A DNA stretch of 64,000 nt, from contig NZ_PVTD01000001.1 of NCBI RefSeq assembly GCF_003003255.1, forward strand, positions 186,001-250,000. The letters are read 5' to 3'. The notes beneath the pieces were generated by a model that was given only the letters and a program-made list of their open reading frames with translations, was not told the origin of the DNA and did not search any database. Made by a program: the position numbers and the translations under genes. Each line of letters begins with the position of its first letter. Position 1 is the stretch's first letter. This DNA is from Aliiruegeria haliotis (GTDB taxonomy: Bacteria > Pseudomonadota > Alphaproteobacteria > Rhodobacterales > Rhodobacteraceae). Below, piece by piece: positions 42,883 to 50,025 of the stretch.

Positions 42883-43363
42883 AAGGCCCGTTCGGGGCGC
42901 TTCGGGAAGGGCTTTTCGGTAGCAGTCACCGGGGGATGATTGTCAGAGATGCAATGGCGCTGGGGGAGGCGGTCTTGATCCGACCTTGCCCCCCTTTACG
43001 GAGCGTCGGAGGCCAACCGTCGCTGCCGGTTGCCTGTAAGCGCCCCGCGCGCGCCGTGCGCGAACGACCTTCGGCCCGGGCTTGTGTCCGAACGTCCGCC
43101 GCCTTTCCGCCCGATATCGCACAATCTGCCGGCGGGCGCGGGACCGAGGGTCACCCGCAAGCGTGCCATAGACCCGCACCCGGTCGCACGTGTACCAGAA
43201 GGATACCCCGTGGCCGCACCCGTGCGGTCCGGGCATCTGGCCAAATCGCCCTTGGCGGAGCGCAAGCTGCCCGGGCCACATGTCCCATTCACAGCTTGAT
43301 CCGCGCGCTCTACGCTCGGGGCGAGCGGTCGCAATAACGGCCGCTGTCCGACAGGAGAATTCC
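42883..43363. other. intergenic region, nothing recognised
   Basis: About 480 bases between the BKACE remnant and the iron-ADH gene. Frames are open by high GC content only. I see no gene, repeat or terminator. The right end carries AGGAGAA, the ribosome site of the next gene. Confidence 0.5.
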
Positions 43364-44512
43364 ATGACGCCGGCCGAGTTTACCTTTGCAACAGCAACCG
43401 AAATCCGTTTCGGCCGAGGCGCTGGCGTCCAGTCCATCCCGGACATCCTGGCTCTTGGTAGCAGAATCCTGGTGGTCACGGGGGCCAATGCGGGGCGCGC
43501 CGCCTGGCTGGTCGAGGCACTGGTTGGCGATGACCGGGAGATCGGCTGTTTCCCGGTGGCCCGCGAACCCGACGTAACACTGGTGGAGGCGGGCGTCTCC
43601 GCGGCGCGGGCGGCGGATGCGGAGTTGATCGTTTCCATCGGTGGTGGGGCCGCGATCGATACCGGCAAGGCAATCTCCGCGCTCACACCTGCGAGGCGGC
43701 CTACCATGGATCACCTGGAGGTTGTGGGGAAGGGGCTGCCGCTGGAGCGGACACCGCTGGCCTTCGTTGCCATTCCGACAACTGCGGGAACGGGTGCAGA
43801 AGTGACCCGGAACGCGGTGATCGGCGTGCCGGGCGCCCGGCGCAAGGTCAGCTTGCGCGACAGGTCCATGTTGCCGCGGCTGGCGATTGTCGACCCGGCG
43901 CTGACCGATAGCTGCCCGCGCGCCGTCACGCTGGCCTCTGGGCTGGACGCGGTCACGCAGGTGATCGAACCCTACGTGTGCGCGCGGTCCAACCCGTTTA
44001 CAGATGCGCTCTGCCGCAGCGCGATCCCCGCAGGATTGGTCGCTCTTCGGCGGCTGATGCGGGGAGAGAATGCGCAGGCGCGGGAGACGATGGCATGGGT
44101 GTCGCTCTGTGGCGGGCTGGCCCTGTCCAACGCGGGGCTCGGCGTGATCCACGGACTTGCCGGGCCGTTGGGCGGGCTGACCGGGGCGCCACATGGCGCG
44201 ATCTGCGGGGCGCTGCTGCCACATGGACTTGCGGCCAATGCCGCCCGTGTCGGTGATCAGCCGGTTGCGGCACGGTTCTGGGACGTCCGGCGCTGGATCG
44301 CGGAGGCGCTCGGAGGCGGAACAGAGGAGGCGTTCGATCGGCTTGCCGATTGGTCCGGGCAGAATGGATTGCCGGATCTCGGCGCATTGGGCATTTCCGC
44401 CGATGACCGCCTGAAGGCGGCAGAGGCGGCTGCGGCCTCGTCCTCCATGAAGGCAAACCCGGTGGAGCTCACCGTGGCGGAACTTGTTGAACTGATGGAA
44501 GCGGCCAGCTAG
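43364..44512 (+). CDS. iron-containing alcohol dehydrogenase family protein
   Basis: A 382-residue group III alcohol dehydrogenase. ATG 43364 follows AGGAGAATTCC. The nucleotide-binding motif is SIGGGAAIDTGKAI (about 91-104), followed by IPTTAGTGAEVT. Of the four usual metal ligands, Asp195 (GLDAVTQ), His263 (VIHGLAG) and His277 (GAPHGAI) are present, but the second one is Gln199 instead of His. The Gln form occurs in part of the family and may change the metal bound. Neighbouring hydroxyquinol-type dioxygenase and CoA-transferase genes raise the possibility of a maleylacetate reductase role, but the sequence does not show that subfamily clearly. A terminator shared with the convergent gene follows. 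Confidence 0.88.
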   Translation: MTPAEFTFATATEIRFGRGAGVQSIPDILALGSRILVVTGANAGRAAWLVEALVGDDREIGCFPVAREPDVTLVEAGVSAARAADAELIVSIGGGAAIDTGKAISALTPARRPTMDHLEVVGKGLPLERTPLAFVAIPTTAGTGAEVTRNAVIGVPGARRKVSLRDRSMLPRLAIVDPALTDSCPRAVTLASGLDAVTQVIEPYVCARSNPFTDALCRSAIPAGLVALRRLMRGENAQARETMAWVSLCGGLALSNAGLGVIHGLAGPLGGLTGAPHGAICGALLPHGLAANAARVGDQPVAARFWDVRRWIAEALGGGTEEAFDRLADWSGQNGLPDLGALGISADDRLKAAEAAAASSSMKANPVELTVAELVELMEAAS

Positions 44513-44558
44513 CGCCCGGTCTGGCCGTCGGTGGCCTGCAGCCGGGCGGAAATGAAAA

Positions 44559-44599
44559 CGCGCCCCCGACATGGTCAGGGGCGCGTCCTTTTTTTTTTT
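44559..44599. terminator. intrinsic terminator between convergent genes
   Basis: CGCGCCCCCGAC / GTCAGGGGCGCG form an 11-pair stem with one mismatch and an ATG loop, followed by TCC and eleven T (44589-44599). It is a strong terminator for the plus-strand alcohol dehydrogenase gene. Its position 15 bases past the end of the convergent decarboxylase beta-subunit gene suggests it also helps end that operon, although the minus strand lacks as good a U-tract. Confidence 0.9.
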
Positions 44600-44613
44600 G
44601 AGTGCCGAACGGA

Positions 44614-45762
44614 TCAGCCGTAGGCGGCGATGAAGTAGCCAGCGACAACCGCCGTACCGATCACGCCCGCCACGTTCGGTCCCATGGCATGCATCAGCAG
44701 GAAGTTGCCCGGGTCCGCACGCTGGCCTTCGACCTGGCTAACACGCGCGGCCATTGGCACCGCCGAGACGCCGGCAGATCCGATCAACGGGTTGATCTTG
44801 TTCTTGCTGACGAGGTTCATCGCCTTGGCCATGAGCACACCGCTGGCAGTGGCGATGCCGAAGGCGACGACGCCAAGCCCGAGGATCTTGAGCGTCGAGG
44901 TGTTGAGGAACGCCTCGCCCGTCATCGTGATCCCCACCGACGTGCCGAGGAAGATCGTCACGACGTTGACCAGCTCGTTCTGTGCTGCCTTGACCAGACG
45001 TTCGGCCACAAGGCTCTCGCGCAGGAAGTTGCCCAGCATCAGCATGCCGATCAGGGCCGCGGCGGCCGGAACCAGCAGGATGACGACGATGGTGACCATG
45101 CCCGCGAAGATGAGCTTCTCGAGCCGCGACACCTGCCGCAGGGACTTCATGCGGATCTTGCGCTCTTCCTCGGTGGTCAGGGCACGCATGATCGGCGGTT
45201 GCAACATCGGCACAAGGGCCATGTAGCTGTAGGCTGCAACGGCGATCGGCGCGAGCAGGTGTGGTGCCAGCTTGTTGGCGAGGAAGATCGAGGTCGGGCC
45301 GTCGGCACCACCGATGATGGCAACCGCGCCGGCTTCGTAGACCGTGAAGCCGATGGCCGTCGCACCAAGGAAGGTTGCGAACACCCCGAACTGGGCCGCC
45401 GCACCGAGAAGCAGCGTGCGCGGATTGGCGATCAGCGGTCCGAAGTCGGTCAGAGCCCCCACGCCAAGGAAGATCAGGGGCGGGAAGATCTCGTAGTCGA
45501 CGCCGAGCTTGATGTAGTAGTAGAGGCCGCCCGGGTGATCGCCGTGCGGAAGGTTGACCAGCCCCTGCGTCGGCAGGTTCGCCAGCAACGCGCCGAAGGC
45601 GATCGGTATCAGCAGCAGCGGCTCGTATTGCTTCCAGACAGCGAGGTAGAACAGCACGGCGATGACCACCCACATCACCACCATCTGAATGGTGAGATCC
45701 GGGAACGCGGTCAGCGACCAGAGCTCTTGCAGCCTGGACATTTCTTGTGTGGTGGCATCCAT
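44614..45762 (-). CDS. Na+-translocating decarboxylase beta subunit (OadB/MmdB)
   Basis: A 382-residue integral membrane subunit that couples decarboxylation of carboxybiotin to Na+ export. About nine to eleven spans. The conserved Na+/proton site lies in [12 protein letters not shown] with Asp154, the equivalent of the essential Asp203 of Klebsiella OadB. A second conserved region is [20 protein letters not shown] near 320, and the C terminus [17 protein letters not shown] is typical. It is the last of four consecutive minus-strand genes that together encode a complete pump. The start at 45762 is 15 bases after the biotin-carrier stop. Confidence 0.95.
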   Translation of the reverse strand: MDATTQEMSRLQELWSLTAFPDLTIQMVVMWVVIAVLFYLAVWKQYEPLLLIPIAFGALLANLPTQGLVNLPHGDHPGGLYYYIKLGVDYEIFPPLIFLGVGALTDFGPLIANPRTLLLGAAAQFGVFATFLGATAIGFTVYEAGAVAIIGGADGPTSIFLANKLAPHLLAPIAVAAYSYMALVPMLQPPIMRALTTEEERKIRMKSLRQVSRLEKLIFAGMVTIVVILLVPAAAALIGMLMLGNFLRESLVAERLVKAAQNELVNVVTIFLGTSVGITMTGEAFLNTSTLKILGLGVVAFGIATASGVLMAKAMNLVSKNKINPLIGSAGVSAVPMAARVSQVEGQRADPGNFLLMHAMGPNVAGVIGTAVVAGYFIAAYG

Positions 45763-45777
45763 CGGAGGAGCCCCTCC

Positions 45778-46182
45778 CTAGGACAGGGTGACGAGGACCT
45801 GACCCTCGGTCACGGTTGCGCCGGCGGCCACGTTCACAGCGGTCACGGTGCCGTCGGACGGGGCACCGATGTTGGTGTTCATCTTCATGGCCTCGAGAAC
45901 CAGAAGCGTGTCACCCTGTGCAACCTTCTGGCCGACCGAAACGTCGACACTGACCACGGTGCCAGCCAGCGGGCTGGGAACGGCGCCGTCGCCGGCGGGG
46001 GCAGCGGCCGCGGGCGCGGGGGCTGCGGCGACAGGAGCGGCCGCCGGTGCCGGCGCGGCTGCGGGAGCGGGGGCAGGCGCGGCGGATGGCGCCGGTGCGG
46101 CAGCTGCCGGAGTGTCGATGTCGAGGTCCTCGACGGTCACTTCGTAGGCGATGCCCTGAACGGTAATCCGAAGGCGTTTCAT
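45778..46182 (-). CDS. biotin carboxyl carrier subunit of Na+-translocating decarboxylase (MmdC-like)
   Basis: A 134-residue carrier. Residues 1-22 form a short N-terminal strand region, about 24-66 are a flexible Pro/Ala linker of near-perfect PA repeats, and 67-134 are the biotinyl domain with the biotinylation motif EAMKMN, Lys100. The layout matches the gamma/delta carrier subunit of methylmalonyl-CoA decarboxylase. It accepts CO2 from the carboxyltransferase subunit and presents it to the membrane beta subunit. It overlaps the OadG-like gene by 4 bases (ATGA). Confidence 0.95.
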   Translation of the reverse strand: MKRLRITVQGIAYEVTVEDLDIDTPAAAAPAPSAAPAPAPAAAPAPAAAPVAAAPAPAAAAPAGDGAVPSPLAGTVVSVDVSVGQKVAQGDTLLVLEAMKMNTNIGAPSDGTVTAVNVAAGATVTEGQVLVTLS

Positions 46183-46580
46183 TTGTTCTGTCCTCTCAGG
46201 ATATTGGGGGTTTCACCACCGAGGGTGAGACGGGTGGGACCCCAGGCTGTGCGAATGCGACGGCCCTGGAAGGTGTCCTTGCGACCTTCGATGGGCCAGT
46301 CGGTGACCACGTGGGAGGGTGCGGCAACGCGGGTAACCACGTAGCCGGGCCCGAAAACATCCGCCACCGCCGCGGTGATCGCGGCAAGGTGGTGGGGCGG
46401 CACGCCGGCGCGGGACGCAACGGCGGCGCGCGGTGGCGCCGGCGAAGCTTCTGTCGGCTTGGATTCCTTCTTCTCGCGGTTGAAGAAGGTACCGACCCCC
46501 GCGCAGGCTGCCCAGATCGCGACCAGCACCGACATGACGACCGCAAAGCCGGTGCCGATGACTGCCAGGTTCTCAATCAT
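46179..46580 (-). CDS. OadG-family small membrane subunit (MmdD-like)
   Basis: A 133-residue subunit with one N-terminal membrane span (about 5-28, LAVIGTGFAVVMSVLVAIWA), then a charged, Pro/Ala-rich linker and a small soluble part (HHLAAITAAVADVFGPGYVV), which resembles the C-terminal segment of OadG/MmdD. The delta-type subunit is needed for assembly of the decarboxylase complex. It lies between the carboxyltransferase gene (15 bases upstream) and the biotin carrier (4-base overlap). Confidence 0.88.
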   Translation of the reverse strand: MIENLAVIGTGFAVVMSVLVAIWAACAGVGTFFNREKKESKPTEASPAPPRAAVASRAGVPPHHLAAITAAVADVFGPGYVVTRVAAPSHVVTDWPIEGRKDTFQGRRIRTAWGPTRLTLGGETPNILRGQNK

Positions 46581-46595
46581 GCGAAAAACCTCTCC

Positions 46596-48149
46596 TTACA
46601 GCGGGATGTTGCCGTGTTTCTTCGGCGGACGGGTCTCACGCTTGGACATCAGCCCGCGAAGCGCCAGCGCCACGGCGCTGCGGGTTTCGCGTGGTTGGAT
46701 GACGTCATGCGCCATGAGTTCCCCGGCGGCCAGGTACGGCGTCGCGAATTCCTGGCGGTACTCCTCGATGAGTTCCTTGGACCTCGATGCCGGATCTTCG
46801 GCTTCCTTGATCTCCTTGCGATAGAGGATGTTGGCAGCCCCTTCCGCACCCATCACGGCGATTTCCGCCGTCGGCCAGGCGATCACTCGGTCCGCGCCCA
46901 TGTCTTCCGAACACATGGCCAGATACGCGCCGCCATAGGCCTTGCGCATGATGACCGTGATTTTTGGCACCGTGGCGGAGGCATAGGCAAACAGCATCTT
47001 CGCGCCATGGCGGATGATGCCCTGTTGCTCCTGCTTGACGCCGGGCAGGAAGCCGGGGACGTCGACCAGGGTCACGATCGGAATGTTGTAGACGTTGCAG
47101 AACCGCACGAAGCGGGCCGCCTTGTCGGAGGCGTCGATGTCCAGCGTGCCGGCCTTGACCGTCGGCTGGTTTCCGACGAAGCCGACGACGATCCCGCCGA
47201 TGCGGCCGAAGCCGATGACGATGTTCTGGGCGAAGAGCTCCTGCACTTCGAGGAAGTCGGCATCGTCGGCAAGGTGCTGGATGACCGTGCGCACGTCGAA
47301 GGGCGACTTGGGATCCTCGGGGACCAGTTCATCCAACGCCGGATCGTCCACGACCGACAGGTCCGGTTCTACCTGGTGCGGCGGGTCCTGCATGTTGTTT
47401 GACGGCAGGAACGACAGCAGCCGGTGGGCAAGCGCAACGGCATGGGCGTCGTTGTCGGCGATGAAGTGGATATTGCCAGATATCGAGGCATGGGCATTGG
47501 CCGAGCCGATCTGGTCCATCGTGGTGACTTCGCCCGTGACCGACCGGATGACCTCGGGACCGCAGATGAACATCTGCGCGTTCTCGCGGGTCATGATGAT
47601 GAAGTCGGTCAGCGCCGGGGAATAGGCCGCGCCGCCAGCGCAGGGGCCTGCGATGATGGAGATCTGAGGCACAACGCCGGAAAGCTGCACGTTGCGGTAG
47701 AACACCTGGCCGTAGCCTGCCAGCGCGCCGACGCCTTCCTGGATCCGGGCGCCGCCCGAATCATTGAAGCCGATGACCGGGATACCGGCCTTCACGGCAT
47801 GATCGAGTGCGTGGCAGATCTTCTTGGAGTGGATCTCGCCCAGCGAACCGCCGACAACGCCGAAGTCCTGGGAGAAGGCGGCGACGGGGCGGCCGTCGAC
47901 AAACCCGGTCCCGACGATCACGCCATCGGTGGGAATGTCCTTCTTCTCCATCCCGAAGTGCCGGGTGCGGTGCTTGGCATGCAGCCCGAATTCCTGGAAC
48001 GTTCCCTTCGAAAAGAGGGCATCCAGACGCTCCCGCGCTGTCATCCGTCCTTTGGCGTGTCGGTCTTCGGCCTTCTTGGCGCCGCCGCCGTCAAGGGCCG
48101 CGGCGCGCCGTTTCTCCAACTCGTCCGCGAGGGTTTTGGATATCGCCAT
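46596..48149 (-). CDS. acyl-CoA carboxyltransferase subunit (MmdA/PccB-like)
   Basis: A 517-residue two-lobe crotonase-fold carboxyltransferase, the length of MmdA or PccB. Typical segments are SKGTFQEFGLHAKHRTRHFG, AFSQDFGVVGGSLGEIHSKK, GFNDSGGARIQEGVGALAGYG, IAGPCAGGAAYSPALTDF (N lobe), and VDVPGFLPGVKQEQQGIIRH, RKAYGGAYLAMCSEDMGAD and WPTAEIAVMGAEGAANIL (C lobe). Because genes for OadG-like, biotin-carrier and OadB-like subunits follow directly, and no biotin carboxylase gene does, it is most likely the alpha subunit of a Na+-pumping methylmalonyl-CoA (or similar acyl-CoA) decarboxylase rather than of a carboxylase. No strong ribosome site precedes 48149. Confidence 0.92.
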   Translation of the reverse strand: MAISKTLADELEKRRAAALDGGGAKKAEDRHAKGRMTARERLDALFSKGTFQEFGLHAKHRTRHFGMEKKDIPTDGVIVGTGFVDGRPVAAFSQDFGVVGGSLGEIHSKKICHALDHAVKAGIPVIGFNDSGGARIQEGVGALAGYGQVFYRNVQLSGVVPQISIIAGPCAGGAAYSPALTDFIIMTRENAQMFICGPEVIRSVTGEVTTMDQIGSANAHASISGNIHFIADNDAHAVALAHRLLSFLPSNNMQDPPHQVEPDLSVVDDPALDELVPEDPKSPFDVRTVIQHLADDADFLEVQELFAQNIVIGFGRIGGIVVGFVGNQPTVKAGTLDIDASDKAARFVRFCNVYNIPIVTLVDVPGFLPGVKQEQQGIIRHGAKMLFAYASATVPKITVIMRKAYGGAYLAMCSEDMGADRVIAWPTAEIAVMGAEGAANILYRKEIKEAEDPASRSKELIEEYRQEFATPYLAAGELMAHDVIQPRETRSAVALALRGLMSKRETRPPKKHGNIPL

Positions 48150-48659
48150 GATTCAACCGTCTTGCTAGGGCCGCGCCGGAAGGGCGCGGCGATTCCCCGG
48201 AAACACGAGGGGTGGCCCCTCGCCAAGAAAGCCGTTTGCGCCGCACTCCATTGCCACCGGTTTGACGCCGGAATCCGTGAAACGCGCAGGTTCGCTTCTT
48301 TTGCACGGCCACTTCTGCTCTTTTCCGACCCGAATAGAAAGGCGCATGGGAGTGGTAAAAACGCGCACCAAGCGCCAAACGCATTCCCGGTATCGCGATT
48401 CAGCAAGTTGCGGCGCCAAAGGCTTCATTCGCGCAGTATGGGGGCGTTTTCGGAGGAGATCGAGCGTTTGAACGGGCCGGGCGGTGATTTCGCACTTTGA
48501 CGATAAGGTGTGTTTCTGCCGCTCGGAAGGTGGTCGCCGGCGGGTTGGCGGCGCGTGTCAGGCGGCCCGGGGGCGAAGCCGCTGGACTGTGTGCCGGGCT
48601 TGGGTCAGAACCCGGGGGAACCGGCGCCCGGGCGCTCAAAGAATGACAGGGAGACAAGG
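48150..48659. other. divergent control region
   Basis: About 510 bases between the decarboxylase operon and the divergent dehydrogenase gene. No gene is supported. A perfect 8-bp hairpin, GCCGCGCC-GGAAG-GGCGCGGC (48170-48190), lies in the predicted leader of the minus-strand operon 21 bases before its start. The centre (about 48290-48420) is less GC-rich and probably holds both promoters. Confidence 0.45.
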
Positions 48660-49544
48660 ATGAGCAAGCCAACCATCGGATTTATCGGTCTCGGCCTGAT
48701 GGGTGCGGCCATGGTCGAATGCCTTCAGAAAGCCGGCTACCCGCTTGTCGTGATCGCCAACCGATCGCGCGATGCGGTGGACGCAGCCGTCGAACGCGGC
48801 GCGCGAGAGGTGACGTCGACGGCCGATCTGGCCGCCGCGTCCGACATCGTAATGTTCTGCATGGCCACCTCCGACAACGTGGAAAGCCGTGTCTATACCG
48901 AGGACGGGCTTCTTGCCGGTCTGCGCCCGGGCACGGTGGTGATCGATTTCGGCACCTCCATCCCGGCATCGACGCTTAAGGTCGGTGCGGATATCGCGGC
49001 GAAGGGTGCCTCCTACCTCGACGCACCGCTGGGCCGCACACCGGCCCACGCAATCGACGGCTTGCTGAACATCATGTGTTCCGGGGACAAGGCGGCCTTC
49101 GACACGGTGAAGCCGGTTCTGGACGACTTGGGCGAGAACGTCTTTCACCTCGGCGCGCTCGGCACCGGACATACGATCAAGCTGATCAACAACTTCTTTG
49201 CCATGACAACGGCCTGCGCCATGTCCGAGGCCTTTGCCACCGCCGACAAGGCGGGAATCCCGCGCCAGGTGCTCTATGACGTGATGTCCGCCGGTCCGCT
49301 GCGCTCCGGCATGATGGATTTCATCAAGGCCTACGCGACCGATGGCGAGATCGAACTCGCCTTCACCATCGACAACGCGAAGAAGGACCTGGGGTATTTC
49401 CTGCGGATGACGGAGGATCTGAAGGCGGGTTCAACGCTCGCCCCTGTTACGTCGGGCCTGCTCGGGGATGCATCCGAGGCCGGGAAGGGCGATGCGATGG
49501 TGCCGGAAGTTCTGGATTTCATCACCGCCAGCCAACAAGACTGA
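48660..49544 (+). CDS. 3-hydroxyisobutyrate dehydrogenase family oxidoreductase
   Basis: A 294-residue beta-hydroxyacid dehydrogenase. ATG 48660 follows GGGAGA. The Rossmann motif is GFIGLGLMGAAM (7-18), the substrate region is DAPLGRTPAHAIDG near 121 (the usual SGG is replaced by LGR), and the catalytic Lys174 is in GHTIKLINNFF. NADP or NAD preference is unclear: NRSRD after the second strand suggests NADP. Members oxidise 3-hydroxyisobutyrate, tartronate semialdehyde and similar acids. A link with the adjacent methylmalonyl-CoA-type decarboxylase would fit a C3/C4 branched-acid route but is only suggested by position. Confidence 0.9.
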   Translation: MSKPTIGFIGLGLMGAAMVECLQKAGYPLVVIANRSRDAVDAAVERGAREVTSTADLAAASDIVMFCMATSDNVESRVYTEDGLLAGLRPGTVVIDFGTSIPASTLKVGADIAAKGASYLDAPLGRTPAHAIDGLLNIMCSGDKAAFDTVKPVLDDLGENVFHLGALGTGHTIKLINNFFAMTTACAMSEAFATADKAGIPRQVLYDVMSAGPLRSGMMDFIKAYATDGEIELAFTIDNAKKDLGYFLRMTEDLKAGSTLAPVTSGLLGDASEAGKGDAMVPEVLDFITASQQD

Positions 49545-50025
49545 CGGCGCCGCAATGGCCTCGCTGTTGGCCGTTGTCCGGCCGTCGGCGGGGCTTTCGG
49601 CGCGACAGGAACGGCGGGGGCAGGCCGCCCGGCAGGACATTTTGCGGTGTCGGCTTACCGGTCTGGTTTAGCCCGGCGTCGGCCCAGCAGGGGCTCCGGC
49701 GAACCCGTCCGATAACACTGCAATAGGGGCGGGGCCTGTCCCGACTTGCGCGATGGCGGCGGCACGGATTGCGTGCAGGTGGAGCCCGCCGCATGGGCCC
49801 GGACGCCCGTCATAGCGACATCGATACTCCAAAACCTGCCCGCTCCCTGTCTGGCGCAGCCGCACTTTCGCGAGCCTGCGAGTTGCCGTTGGGTAACAAA
49901 AAGTTTGTGTCACACAGCGACTTGCGACTAACCTTTCGCCCGGTGTGCCCGGGGGGCGGCGGGATGCCGCTGCGCGCCTCATTTTGTTGATCGGTGTTTA
50001 ACCAGGAATTTCAGGAGAGTTGCTC
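49545..50025. other. promoter region of the cAMP-module operon
   Basis: About 480 bases without a supported gene. Composition falls toward the right end (around 49890-49960, AACAAAAAGTTTGTGTCACAC and TTGCGACTAACC), which is where the promoter of the four-gene operon from 50026 most likely lies. AGGAGAG at 50013-50018 is the ribosome site of its first gene. Confidence 0.45.

Noticed and set aside
42943-43707. A 254-residue minus-strand frame overlapping the start of the iron-ADH gene
   Set aside because: Overlaps a well-supported gene on the other strand, and its own sequence is low-complexity without motifs.
45998-46110. GC-rich repetitive DNA resembling a tandem repeat locus
   Set aside because: It is the coding sequence of the Pro/Ala linker of the biotin carrier subunit, a normal feature of that family.
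46596-48149. Propionyl-CoA carboxylase beta subunit
   Set aside because: No biotin carboxylase gene adjoins, whereas OadG-like, biotin-carrier and OadB-like genes follow in the same operon, which indicates a decarboxylase pump.
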